Below are positions 14,088 through 22,106 of a DNA stretch of 64,000 nucleotides, piece by piece. The notes beneath the pieces were generated by a model. The model was not told the DNA's origin and did not search any database. It saw nothing but the letters and a program-made list of their open reading frames with translations. Position 1 is the stretch's first letter, and each line of letters starts with the position of its first letter. The position numbers and the translations under genes are program-made. Source of the stretch: Siphlonurus alternatus (Eukaryota; Arthropoda; Insecta; Ephemeroptera; Siphlonuridae); the NCBI GenBank assembly GCA_949825025.1, contig OX463785.1, positions 11,967,971 through 12,031,970 on the forward strand, in the 5' to 3' direction.

Positions 14088-17000
14088 CCCCCATAAAGTA
14101 CCAAATTGTCATTATCAAAAAAAATAATTTTCTATCAAGTTGACATTAATACCGGTAATATGGACATTACCACATTACCACAATGATATAACACAATACA
14201 AATAAAATAAATCTTGCTTTTCTCCATAAACATTTATGATCAATTGAACAAAGAAAGGAGAGGGGAGAAAAAAAAATCTGGATATTATTTAAATAGACAA
14301 GTTGAATTAATGTCCACAACTGTTGCTTGAAACTGACAATGTTAAATATTACCTCAGGGGCGGCCATTGACGCCAGTTTGAAGATGCTTGCGGAGCGTCG
14401 TACCGATATCTTCGGTGTGGGAGATGAAGAGACGGCCATCGGTAAGAAGATCGGAGAAGAGGACCGTCGCAAGGACGACAAGGTAACTTCCTCAGGAGAA
14501 CTGAGATTGTACTTTTTATAGCTTGGAATGAAACTTGTTGAGAACTGCCATATATTGTTTCTGAATTCCACGTATTTTATTGTAATATGCTGTATATATG
14601 TTTTTATTTAGCTCAATAAAAATTTATTGTTATTATTATTATTATTAACTCTTATGCTAAACAACTGAAGTATCTTGACAAAGACTCCTATTTGGTACAC
14701 AGGTGACATGGGACGGCCACACGTCCAGCGTTGAGGCGGCCACCAGAGCTGCCAGGGCTAACATTACCCTGGAGGAGCAGATACATCAGATACACAAGGT
14801 AAGACCTCACCGAGTTTTGAACATGTAGCTACAGTGTAGTAGTTTTGAAAAGTTGGCTGTACCGAACGGAGTTTAAAAAGTGTCTTGTTTCCTACATCGT
14901 ATTGGCAATGATGTGTGTTGTATTAGTGAAGTGAATATCAGACGATGCTGTTTCTTGTATCACACTCATACTTTTGATGCCAAATGTCCTTTATTACGTT
15001 ACTTATCTATAAGACCTGTGTATAGAGTAAAAACTTGATAGCGTAAAGTCAAAGGACCCAAGAAATTAGGTTCACCTTATGTCAAGTTTTTCCTATACCA
15101 CGCAATGCTAATTATTTTTTACGGCACTGCGATCTCCTTTACTCAAAATATAGTTTTACCTAACAAGTTGTGGAATAATGAGTTTTTACTGTAGACACTT
15201 TTTAAACCTTCTTTGATACAAAATATCAGTATATAAAGAGACAGGCCAGAACAGCTAAGCTTAAGTCCTGGAATACATGGAAGGTGTTACCCCCTCCCTT
15301 TTTTTAACTGCTAGGTTAATCCATCTTAGGAGAAAAAAAAAATAATTGAGCAAAAATACAAGTTTAAATTTCATTGCCTGGGTAAATAAATTATTAAGTA
15401 ATAAATTTACCTTATGAATGGTTTATTTTGAAAGATGCTCTGATTCTGTAAGCCCAATGCTTGGCAACAGCACTTGGGATTTAGTGATTTACATTGCATT
15501 AATGAATGACAGCTAATAAAATAATGCCCCTAAAGGACTTTTCAATCTTCTTTAGTCTATACTATCAATGGTTCCGGCAGCTTGTGAGTTGTTATCAAAT
15601 GTGGCTTGTAATAAAATTCCATGTTAAAAATTTGGGTAGGAGAGAAAAATTGCTTTAGTTTTGGCGTTGTATTACTGTTCTTAGCTAACCTGATCAGTAC
15701 CGATATATTAACAAAATTCAATGTGTTCTCCAGGTCAAGGGCTTGCTTCCTGATGAGGAGAAGGAGAAGATTGGTCCCAAGCCAAACCGTCACAACTCGG
15801 ATCACGTTCTCATTGCTGCCTCCATCAGTAAGGGACCCCAACCACCTTCAAAGCAGCCCCCCATGCCCAAGCAACCTGGACCCATGATGCAACCCAAACC
15901 AGGACCCATGGGTATGGGAATGGGGCCTGGAATGCCTCCACAACCAATGTTGATGGTACCAAACATGGCTCCTCAAATGAGACCTCCACCTCTCATGGGT
16001 AAGTGTATAAAATTGTGTTGTAATTTCTTCTTGATCATGTACCGACGAAGGACTTAAAAATGTCTTGTTGTTTACATCATATCGGCAACAATGTGTATTG
16101 AGTTAAGCTCAGTTGCTGCATTTCGTCTTATCACTGATACCTTGATATCAAACGTCTTTTATGACATACATAACCCATAAGCCTGTGTTTACAGTAGACA
16201 CTTCTGAGTCCCTCATCGGTACAAAAGAAATGTCACTATTTCATCAATATTACATGCTATGGCAATGCCATTTTTTTTTTAAAAACGGCAAGATAAAAAA
16301 TATGTTTCATTGGCATGTTTGCTTGCAGCTCGTCCGGCATTCCCAGTAGGCGCTGGGCCTCCCATTGGTGCATATCTGCAGCAACAACAGCAACAGCAGC
16401 AGGTGATTATTACCCTCAAAATTCTTTGTGTCTTCATTGCCCCCCGTCTAGAAAATTTTCTCTGTACAACACCATTTGTTAAAAAAGTTGATATTTTTTT
16501 AATGATTTGGAACTGTCTTAACAACTATTTTCATAATAAATGGTAATTGAATCTTACCGGACTGTTTCCACTCGTCGATTTTGTTGTAGTACGTCGAGAA
16601 ACTTGAGCACTGAATTATAATGTTAATGTTTTTATTATTGTTACTACACTTCAGGTGCAAACAGTCCGGTAAGATTCAATTACCATTTATTATAATGAAC
16701 CCTCGTCAGAAAACCTTCTTTAAAACTATTTTCATCTTTACTGTGTATTTATTTAAAGATCTACTGACTTTGAATCAATATCCTATTTAAATCCTTACTT
16801 TTTGTGATGAAATATCCAAAGAGTTCAAATTTTTTAAACCCTAATGAAGTAAATGGCTTGTTAATTAAAATATTATTAATGTGCAACAAAATTAAAATCA
16901 TAATAAAATTAAACTTTGCTCTCTGTGCAGATAGTTCATCTGATTCTTGATTCATTTATTGACATAAAGCATTCACAAACATACCCTAATAAGTTAAGGC

Positions 17001-19480
17001 ATACTTTGGGATACAGTACTATATTTACTGTATATGGGACGTTGTTGTATTCCTGTGTGCTTATTTTGTGTTTTGACACAGGTTCCGATGAAACATCCCA
17101 TGGAAATGGAGCTTGAGGAGGCTCCCAGTGCCAAAAAGCAACGTACAGAGGACACATTGATACCGGAGACAGAGTTCCTTGCTAACCACAAGGTAAATAC
17201 ATGTTTTATAAATGTATTCAAGGATGACGATTTTGGATTTGTTATGGGAGTTACGTCCATAATAACTTGTGTGGCTGCTTTTTTGCAATTTATGAATTAA
17301 AATCCTAGTAAATGTATAGATGACCTGGCTGTTCTTACCTTTTCTAAAATCATTTTCTTTATCTCTGCATCATTACTGGTAACCAATAAGTCAGGGATAA
17401 TATTCTTACTGTCGGAAGGTATATTATAGTAGTCGTAGTATTGCTATAAAGTTTTGCCAAGGTCGGGTTTGAACCCACGCTTCTTTTAAGTCCTGATCTT
17501 TTTATTAAGAAGTGACGCCTATTGACGCCTCTTTTTACTTTCAATAATTGTTTAAAAAAATACGCTTACCGGGCTCTTAAAAAAAAAAAAAAAAAAAAAA
17601 AAATTGGAAAAAAAATCAGAATACTGTAGCATAACTCATCACCCTTTCCTCATTTCTGCAATATTTTTATGCAAGTTGGTTTCCATTTGTCTATTTTGTC
17701 TGTACAGCAATTGTTTGAAGAGATTTATGTTATATTCCTTTATTTTTACATTACAGGATTATTAAATTTTGAGACAAATTACTTGTTATGCAGCCTCTAT
17801 AAAAGATAGTTTAATATACTATCTTAAACCATCCTAACTGATGTTCTGCTCATTTTTAAAACTAACTAACTAACCTCACTGCCACAGTGCTGGGGGTTAT
17901 CTCCCCCCACCCCCGCTCCCCAATAGAGTTATCATAATATCATAAAAGATTCATCAGCTTGTCAGCAGAAGTCAATTAAACTACAAAACTTAATTAAACA
18001 TCGACTCCTTTCATATAAATGATAAGTGTTTCTCTAAATCCATCCTACTTCGACACTCACAGCTGTTGAACTGCTGATTTTCAACCCAGATTGAAATATT
18101 TCCATTGTGTACTAACGATGTGTGTCCTCTGCAGGGTCCAGTCACCTTCAAGGTTTGCGTGCCCAGCCTGACTGAGAAGGCGGAGTTCAAGCTTCGTGGA
18201 CAGATGTTGGCGGTCACCCTCGGCCTTCAGGATACGGTGGCTGCCATCAAGGCCCGTGTGCACGATGAGACGGGAATGCCACCTGGCAAGCAGAAGCTCC
18301 ACTGGGAGGTACGTTGACTCTAATGTCATTGTGTAATTTTGGGGATTTCTGTATGTTCCTGATTTTTATTAAAATATAATAGGAAAGTTGGGAATCTAAA
18401 TATGTGTATAATTATGTGATACATTATTTTGTATCATTTATGGACACTCTTTAAGAAAATTATATGTTATTTTTACAATTATTTTTGTTTTCTTGCAAAA
18501 AGTTTAACTTTGTGTAAAAATACTCACTGAAAATTATAAATTACATATAAAACCTGGTTATGATTGATTTTTTTGTTTAACTTCATTGATTAAGCAAAAC
18601 TATTGATGATTTCTTTTATTTTTATAATCCTATGTCTGTGAAATTGAACACTCCAGTAATTGTATTTTAAAATAACTTTAAACTTCTCCCTCTACTTACT
18701 CCTTCTTTATTGTTCTTTATAGAAGCATAAAACTTTCAATCTAAAACGAAGATAAAATTATTCTCTCTTACCTCTGATACTATCAATTGTTATGTGTGCT
18801 AATTATTTACCAAAGTTTTTATCAAGATTTTGAAATTTGACTGTGATTTCACAATAACAGTGTTGCCAGACTCTGCGGTTTCCCGCAAAACCTAGCGTTT
18901 TTTCAGCTTTTCTCTGTGGAAAGATTTTGGAAACCCGCAGAGTTTTCACGGTTTTCAGCAAAAATAGCCGCAAAATTAAAATTTTTCTGCAAAATGACCG
19001 CGAAATTCAAATTTTACATACAAAATTTGAATTTCGCGGCTTATTTTAGACCAATCACAGACTACGGTTTTTCTTGCGTTTTTTTGCCATCTGGCGGCGG
19101 TTTTCTGCGGTTTTTCTGCCCGCTGCCCACGGTCTTGGTGTTTTGGGCCTGGCAACACTGCACGATAACGTTACAGAGTCAATCGTCATCAGTTGACAGG
19201 ATGATGTCATCGTGAGTCTGATATCTAACTCAATAAAAACTGGTAAATAATTAGCACCGGCAAAAATTGATAGTATCAGTTAAAAAAGAATTATTTTATT
19301 GACTTTAAAGAATCATTTCTATGGTTTGTTCTTTCTATTTGATGATAACTTTGTCTGATTGTTACTTGTTTGTTTCAGGGTGTGTTCTTCAAGGACAGCA
19401 ACTCCCTGGCTTACTACAACATCATGCCAGGCACGGTAGTCAACCTGGCCCTCAAGGAGAGAGGTGGCAGGAAGAAATAG
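7040..19480 (+). CDS. SF3A1: SF3A1, splicing factor 3A subunit 1 (complete, 15 coding exons)
   Basis: SF3A1 is a subunit of the SF3a complex of the U2 snRNP and helps bind U2 to the branch site during nuclear pre-mRNA splicing. Exons: 7040-7196, 8379-8543, 9514-9679, 10242-10401, 10612-10686, 11645-11851, 12477-12807, 13390-13569, 14358-14482, 14703-14798, 15734-15998, 16329-16402, 17082-17192, 18135-18308, 19379-19480. All introns are GT-AG and the phases join into one frame of 795 codons plus TAG; human SF3A1 is about the same length (793). Domain order matches the family: SURP1 (about residues 55-97), SURP2 (about 165-208), the PRP21 core with ERVAYAQIDWHDFVVV (exon 6), an acidic and Pro-rich stretch (exon 7), the SPITGE...MRIGLLDPRW block (exon 8), a Pro/Met-rich tail, a basic AKKQR patch and a C-terminal ubiquitin-like domain ending RGGRKK. 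The next gene is convergent. Identification is very secure; exact exon edges rest on reading splice sites by eye. Confidence 0.97.
7620..7765. mobile_element. MITE-like element, TA target site, in SF3A1 intron 1
   Basis: TA at 7618-7619, then CAGTATAACAG..., and at the other end ...TTTACTG followed by TA at 7766-7767. Terminal repeats pair over about 30 bp (ATCTTAGTTTACG against CGTAAACTTAGAT). The TA duplication and CAGTA end suggest a Tc1/mariner-type non-autonomous element. Confidence 0.6.
7928..8193. mobile_element. hAT-like foldback, 266 bp, in SF3A1 intron 1
   Basis: Perfect 8-bp target duplication GTATGTAT (7920-7927 and 8194-8201). The right end reads inward as CAGAGACCCTTAGAGACCTC and the left end as CAAGAGACCC..., the CA-G-G start and 8-bp duplication expected of hAT elements. 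The arms pair almost fully and are G+C-rich, unlike the intron around them. Confidence 0.8.
8379..8543 (+). CDS. SF3A1: SF3A1 exon 2 (SURP1)
   Basis: Acceptor CTTCAG, donor GTAAGT. Encodes SURP1 (DKTASFVARNGPEFE...), including the NPKFNFL and DPYHGYYQHKV segments of the U2-associated SURP fold. Phase 1 in and out. Confidence 0.96.
9514..9679 (+). CDS. SF3A1: SF3A1 exon 3
   Basis: Acceptor TTCCACAG, donor GTGAGT. Encodes a Gln-rich linker and the conserved EPPPEFEFVADPPSISALDL block that precedes SURP2. Phase 1 in, phase 2 out. Confidence 0.95.
9707..9965. mobile_element. MITE-like repeat, copy 1 (SF3A1 intron 3)
   Basis: Inverted ends AGAGGCTTCAAGT / ACTTGAAGCCTCT flanked by TA. The sequence CAAGTCAGCTGATTTTGTGG and several downstream blocks recur in the same order at 10698-10966. 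Confidence 0.6.
10013..10097. mobile_element. Small inverted-repeat element (SF3A1 intron 3)
   Basis: Ends TTAGGCCCTATTGCACC and GGTGCAATGGAGCCTAA pair over about 25 bp with a loop of about 35 bp. Confidence 0.55.
10242..10401 (+). CDS. SF3A1: SF3A1 exon 4 (SURP2)
   Basis: Acceptor TCCACAG, donor GTGTGT. Encodes SURP2: KLTAQFVARNGRQFL followed by NYQFDFLRPQHSLF and the YFTKLLEQYTK helix, the part known in the family to bind SF3A3. Phase 2 in, phase 0 out. Confidence 0.96.
10612..10686 (+). CDS. SF3A1: SF3A1 exon 5
   Basis: A 25-codon exon with acceptor TTGCCAG and donor GTAATT. It encodes the VLIPPKELMLRLREE segment that follows SURP2. Phase 0 on both sides. A MITE-like repeat begins only about 11 bp past its donor. 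Confidence 0.94.
10698..10966. mobile_element. MITE-like repeat, copy 2 (SF3A1 intron 5)
   Basis: Same family and orientation as 9707-9965 (CCAAGTCAGCTGATTTTGTG and TTCTTGATNCATTAT blocks). It has a poly(A) expansion near 10878 and begins about 11 bp past the exon 5 donor. Confidence 0.55.
11369..11570. mobile_element. TA-flanked MITE-like element (SF3A1 intron 5)
   Basis: TA-CAGTCAAAT at the left end and ATTTGACTG-TA at the right, with inner CCGCCGGAAGT / ACTTCCGGCG pairing. Length 202 bp. Fits a Tc1/mariner-type MITE. Confidence 0.65.
11645..11851 (+). CDS. SF3A1: SF3A1 exon 6 (charged helix and PRP21 core)
   Basis: Acceptor TTTGTCAG, donor GTGAGG. A charged helix (REAEEQEKERVAYAQ) leads into IDWHDFVVVETVDYQP and FPPPTTPDEVGARVL, the most conserved part of the PRP21-like region. 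Phase 0 on both sides. Confidence 0.96.
12060..12170 (-). mobile_element. Retroelement 3' tail (SF3A1 intron 6)
   Basis: On the minus strand it ends TTAACCCAATAAAC then (ATT)n. The same tail occurs on the plus strand at 32812-32912. An AATAAA plus ATT microsatellite end is typical of LINE 3' ends. Confidence 0.5.
12477..12807 (+). CDS. SF3A1: SF3A1 exon 7 (acidic and proline-rich linker)
   Basis: Acceptor GTTACCAG, donor GTACTA. Encodes a Glu/Ser/Asp-rich tract with the conserved DNTQVQDMEE motif, then a Pro/Gln-rich linker and KVVVKKGYDPK. Unlike neighbouring DNA it is G+C-rich. Phase 0 in, phase 1 out. Confidence 0.94.
13095..13281. mobile_element. TA-flanked MITE, CAGTAAAAACTT ends (SF3A1 intron 7)
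   Basis: TA-CAGTAAAAACTTCTTATTAC at the left and GTAATAACAAGTTTTTACTG-TA at the right, 187 bp. The ends resemble pogo/Tigger-type mariner ends. A second copy in opposite orientation is at 15025-15191. Confidence 0.7.
13390..13569 (+). CDS. SF3A1: SF3A1 exon 8
   Basis: Acceptor TTGTTGCAG, donor GTGAGA. Encodes DEFLISPITGERIPASK followed by QEHMRIGLLDPRWVEQRDR, a hallmark of SF3A1. Phase 1 on both sides. Confidence 0.96.
13717..13852. mobile_element. Inverted-repeat element (SF3A1 intron 8)
   Basis: Perfect 19-bp arms TCGCCTCAGAATGCAAATA (13717-13735) and its reverse complement (13834-13852) around an AT-rich loop of about 98 bp. Confidence 0.65.
14042..14087. repeat. Poly(T) tract in SF3A1 intron 8
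   Basis: A run of about 46 T. It could be an assembly-sensitive homopolymer or a reversed retroposon tail. Confidence 0.9.
14358..14482 (+). CDS. SF3A1: SF3A1 exon 9
   Basis: Acceptor ACCTCAG, donor GTAACT. Encodes SLKMLAERRTDIFGV and ETAIGKKIGEED, both conserved in SF3A1. Phase 1 in, phase 0 out. Confidence 0.95.
14570..14648 (+). mobile_element. Retroelement 3' tail (SF3A1 intron 9)
   Basis: GCTCAATAAAAATTTATTG followed by (TTA)n, the usual look of an insect LINE 3' end. No coding part is recognisable. Confidence 0.4.
14703..14798 (+). CDS. SF3A1: SF3A1 exon 10
   Basis: Acceptor GTACACAG, donor GTAAGA. Encodes VTWDGHTSSVEAAT and ANITLEEQIHQIHK, matching the family's VTWDGH...ANITLQEQI block. 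Phase 0 on both sides. Confidence 0.95.
14859..15219. mobile_element. GTACCGA-ended element, interrupted copy (SF3A1 intron 10)
   Basis: Terminal inverted repeats GTACCGAACGGAGTTTAAAA and its counterpart at 15194-15219. The body matches 16039-16222, but here it is split by the MITE at 15025-15191. Confidence 0.65.
15025..15191. mobile_element. CAGTAAAAACTT MITE, second copy, nested (SF3A1 intron 10)
   Basis: Reverse-oriented relative of 13095-13281: GAGTAAAAACTTG at the left, GAGTTTTTACTG-TA at the right. Shared inner blocks include TTGACTTTACG-like and AATAATTAG-like sequence. It is inserted in the GTACCGA-ended element. Confidence 0.65.
15734..15998 (+). CDS. SF3A1: SF3A1 exon 11 (Pro/Met-rich)
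   Basis: Acceptor TTCTCCAG, donor GTAAGT. Starts with VKGLLPDEEKEKIGPKPN, then becomes a Pro/Met/Gly-rich low-complexity tail with repeated GPM and MPP units. Vertebrate SF3A1 has a Pro/Val/Ala-rich tail here, so the composition is lineage-specific. Phase 0 in, phase 1 out. Confidence 0.94.
16039..16222. mobile_element. GTACCGA-ended element, uninterrupted copy (SF3A1 intron 11)
   Basis: Ends GTACCGACGAAGGACTTAAA and its imperfect reverse complement at 16200-16222. Shares the blocks TGTCTTGTT, TCGGCAACAATGTGT and AAGCCTGTGTTTA with 14859-15219. Confidence 0.65.
16329..16402 (+). CDS. SF3A1: SF3A1 exon 12 (poly-Gln)
   Basis: Acceptor TTGCTTGCAG, donor GTGATT. Encodes ARPAFPVGAGPPIGAYL and a run of seven Gln that reaches the donor. 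CAG/CAA repeats at the exon end may make its length variable. Phase 1 in, phase 0 out. Confidence 0.88.
16531..16697. repeat. Hairpin element (SF3A1 intron 12)
   Basis: Near-perfect arms of about 36 bp, read from the loop outward as AAACAGTCCGGTAAGATTCA..., around a loop of about 92 bp. The right arm happens to contain an AG|...|GTAAGA pair 14 nt apart. Confidence 0.75.
17082..17192 (+). CDS. SF3A1: SF3A1 exon 13
   Basis: Acceptor TTGACACAG, donor GTAAAT. Encodes a Met/Glu-rich piece, the basic AKKQRTEDTLIPE motif (SKKLKTEDSLMPE in human, near the nuclear localisation signal) and EFLANHK before the ubiquitin-like domain. Phase 0 on both sides. Confidence 0.94.
17455..17688. repeat. Diverged family-A foldback fragment (SF3A1 intron 13)
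   Basis: The right part matches the family-A arm (TCAGAATACTGTAGCATAA, CATTTCTGCAATATTTTTAT, GTTGGTTTCCATT). The left part contains GACGCCTATTGACGCCTC, reverse complement of the family-A centre. A poly(A) run (17579-17602) splits it. At 17463-17485 the minus strand reads GCGTGGGTTCAAACCCGACC, which looks like a pol III B-box. Confidence 0.5.
18135..18308 (+). CDS. SF3A1: SF3A1 exon 14 (ubiquitin-like domain)
   Basis: Acceptor CTCTGCAG, donor GTACGT. Encodes most of the C-terminal ubiquitin-like domain (GPVTFKVCVPS..., then ARVHDETGMPPGKQKL). In the family this domain contacts U1 snRNA stem-loop 4. Phase 0 on both sides. Confidence 0.95.
18858..19160. mobile_element. hAT-like MITE, 303 bp (SF3A1 intron 14)
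   Basis: Ends CAGTGTTGCCAG...CTGGCAACACTG, with 8-bp flanks CACAATAA (18850-18857) and CACGATAA (19161-19168) differing at one base. The interior has a second palindrome (AAATTCAAATTTTACATACA...). Ends and duplication length fit hAT. Confidence 0.75.
19379..19480 (+). CDS. SF3A1: SF3A1 exon 15 (terminal)
   Basis: Acceptor TGTTTCAG. Encodes GVFFKDSNSLAYYN, then the C-terminal LALKERGGRKK and TAG. The RGGRKK tail equals that of human SF3A1, so the 3' end of the coding region is certain. Confidence 0.96.
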   Translation, partial: GVFFKDSNSLAYYNIMPGTVVNLALKERGGRKK

Positions 19481-19599
19481 TACCCCACACACACCCTAAA
19501 AATCGCAGCAAGTCTAAATTATCAGTTTTTAAATTGTGTCCCCCCCCCCCTCGGTATTTAGAGATTTTTTTTTAAATGTAATGTCAATAGTTTTATTTA

Positions 19600-19605
19600 A
19601 ATAAA
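19600..19605 (+). terminator. Candidate SF3A1 poly(A) signal
   Basis: A canonical AATAAA lies 120 nt past the stop codon, followed by A/T-rich DNA. Further AATAAA hexamers occur from about 19720, so a longer 3' UTR is possible. Confidence 0.6.
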
Positions 19606-19990
19606 TTAAAAATAATAATAACTCTTAATTTGTTTACTGTATTTTATGTTAACTTCAATTTGGAAAAACAGGACAATATTTTGTTCTGTACTTCTATTTA
19701 GAGGTATTGGGCTAAATTTACAAAATAAATGTTAAATTATCATTTATAAAATACACAGCTAGAATATTGTTTACTAAAATAGAATTATTGGTAACATGTT
19801 GTTTTTCTCTATCTATTATGTTATAATAATCTGGAAACTTGGTGTATATTTGCTATAATTATCATTCTTTTTGTTTATAATATACATTTTATTTGCAAAA
19901 ATTATAATTATATTTAAACATGCATGATCATAATTAAGTAAAAGTTAAAATTTAATTTTTATCCAAATTGATTGTCATTTTTTTCTCTGT

Positions 19991-20247
19991 CAGGCCTTAC
20001 CGATCGAAAGAGTCACAGCAGGTGGAAATTCTTGTGGTCACAGAGGTTCACTCGAAAGTTTTTACATTTTTGAAACGTTTCGCATCGTGGAGATGCTTCT
20101 TCAGTCACAAGAAGAAGATTCTACTTCTTCTTGTGACTGAAGAAGCATCTCCATGCGAAACGTTTCAAAAATGTAAAAACTTTCGAGTGAACCTCTGTGA
20201 CGACAAGAATTTCCACCTGCTGTGACTCTTTCATCGGTAAGGCCTTG
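19991..20247. repeat. Long near-perfect hairpin between SF3A1 and the SelW-like gene
   Basis: The two arms of about 125 bp are almost perfectly complementary with a loop of about 6 nt (AGTCACAAGAAGAAG / CTTCTTCTTGTGACT at the tip). One arm carries CTGAAGAAGCATCTCC...GCGAAACGTTTC, related to CTGAGGAAGAGATTG...CGAAACGTCG at 27877-27906. It begins 510 bp past the SF3A1 stop. Confidence 0.85.
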
Positions 20248-20455
20248 CTGGTTATTCCTATCCTTTTCTTTTAATAAGATTATCACAACCTAAATGGTTT
20301 ATTTTCCTTAATTTGAATTTTTTTCTCTGTGTAATAAAAAACTATTAATACAAGAAAATTGTTACATTTTTTTTTCACTTCAATGCACTGCCAGGAAAAT
20401 AAATATACGTAAAAAAACTTCTTAAGGATGAATCTCAGTAGGTTGATATCTCATA

Positions 20456-20763
20456 ATGGACAACATACATGAAATTTTTTTATTGCAGAAATGAATAGAG
20501 GGTACCAAATTATGCCACTCTGAATTCTTTTACATTTTTTTGAAACCCAGAACTATTTTTAAATAATTATTGAAAGTGCGTCCAGTCTCTATCTCTATCC
20601 TTTTTATTAAGGCTGCAGGGGTGCCAACTGAAATCACAGGACTTTCAATAATTATTTAAAAATAGTTCCGGGTTTCAAAAAAATCTGAAAAAATTCAGAG
20701 TAGCATAATTTCGTACCATCTATTCATTTCTGCAATAAAAATTTTTCATGTATGTTGTCCATT
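20456..20763. mobile_element. Family-A foldback, copy 1
   Basis: Ends AATGGACAACATACATGAA and TTCATGTATGTTGTCCATT. Stem modules TTGCAGAAATGAATAGAGGG, CTGAATTCTTTTACATTTTT and AACTATTTTTAAATAATTAT; unpaired centre TATCCTTTTTATTAAGGC. Both arms carry AATAAA-like hexamers. Confidence 0.8.
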
Positions 20764-20794
20764 GTACCGCCTGAATGCAACAAAACTTGCAGGG

Positions 20795-20935
20795 GACTTA
20801 GAACTCACCATCAATGGGTGGCATACAAATTTTGAAGCGAATCTGTCTTATCAGTTTTGTGAAAACTGAGGTAGAAGTTAACATTGGCCTTATGGACGAA
20901 AACCGGAAATGGAGCTGTTGTGAGAAAACTGCAAG
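20795..20935 (+). repeat. Dispersed repeat F, copy 1
   Basis: Shares ACAAATTTTGAAG, CAGTTTTGTGAAAACTGAG and GGAAATGGAGCTGTTGTGAG with the reverse complement of 52495-52635. In both places it directly neighbours a family-A foldback. Confidence 0.6.
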
Positions 20936-21519
20936 ACCGAATTTGCTCAAACCATAAGCGATTAAGTTTTAGAACATTCTCGATTTTTTAAAATTTATTT
21001 CATTCGATTCGTTTGCAGGGAAATATTCATTGACTCCAGCAGTAACAGAGATTCATCATTAAATATGTATCATATTTGGTGTTTATAGTGTTAAAAATCT
21101 GAAGAAAAAATATGATATTAAAAAATTAAGCAATACATATACTTTTCTGCTATTTTCAGTAATCCAAATATTAAATTACATGTCTTATGACTTGTAGTAT
21201 GATTAGCAGATATCCAAAATATTTAATAATTTCTGGGAAAATTTAAGGGTAATATGAAAAAAATTAAGCACAATGTTAAATATATCCTCAAGTAGTTTTC
21301 TTTAGCAACTGTTCTCCTCTTATCAGCTCTTAAAATTTTGTGTCTGAAAATTCGATCCAGTTTTCAAGTTACGTATATTGAAACAGTTTTCAAGTATTGA
21401 AACTGAACCCATTTTATTTGGCTTGCATGATATGTTGTTGGCTAAAAAAGGATTTTTTTACTTCTTATTGTTTACAAATTTCAACAATAATAAAAGTATA
21501 TTTTGTAACGAAAAGGAGT

Positions 21520-21846
21520 AACGGACAACATACATGAAAAAATTTTATTGCAGAAATGAATAGAGAGCACCAAATTATGCTACTCTGAATTTTTTTCAGA
21601 TTTTTTTGAGACCCAGAACTATTTTAAAAATATTTATTGAAAGTGCGGCCACGCCCCCTGGAGGCGTCAATAGGCGTCCAGTCTCTATCCTTTTTATTAA
21701 GGCTGCAGGGGTGCCAACTGAAATCACAGGACTTTCAATAATTATTTAAAAATAGTTCCGGGTTTCAAAAAAGTCTGAAAAAATTCAGAGTAGCGTAATT
21801 TAGTAATTCATTTCTGCAATAAAATATTTTCATTATGTTGTCCATT
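21520..21846. mobile_element. Family-A foldback, copy 2
   Basis: Very similar to copy 1, 760 bp away, including the centre GGCTGCAGGGGTGCCAACTG, plus the inner GGCGTCAATAGGCGTCC. It ends just downstream of the SelW-like gene. Confidence 0.8.
21693..21698 (-). terminator. Candidate poly(A) signal of the SelW/MIEN1-like gene, inside a repeat
   Basis: AATAAA on the minus strand about 245 nt past the stop codon. It lies in the centre of the foldback at 21520-21846. I saw no nearer minus-strand AATAAA, so the repeat may supply the 3' end signal. Confidence 0.4.
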
Positions 21847-21942
21847 GTTCAATAGAGCCGTGGGTGCTATAAATGAGGAAATTACGGACTGCCTACTCCA
21901 CTGCACACTACACTGGTAAAAGTACTACTTCTTCAAGACTTG

Positions 21943-22106
21943 CTAGGAGACACAGCAGTTGATTGGTTGCTGCTTGGCTACTTGTCTCACTGGCTTTCCT
22001 TCGGCAACCTCCTTCGCTATCTCCACCACATCGGAATAATCTGGGAATGCGAGAGTCTGGAGCTTGGAGTGAACCAGCGTGTCGTTGATTGTCACCTCGA
22101 ACGAGC
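21943..22106 (-). CDS. SelW/MIEN1-like exon 3 (terminal)
   Basis: Starts with GSFEVTINDTLVHSKLQ, then a C-terminal helix, and ends NCCVS-stop. The first minus-strand AATAAA downstream (21693-21698) falls inside a foldback element. Confidence 0.9.

Noticed and set aside
16655..16668. Possible 14-nt SF3A1 micro-exon between exons 12 and 13
   Set aside because: It would shift the frame and lies in one arm of a hairpin repeat; exon 12 joins exon 13 in frame directly.
17463..17520. tRNA gene on the minus strand
   Set aside because: Only a B-box-like GGGTTCAAACCC is present; no A box, anticodon stem or acceptor stem could be paired.
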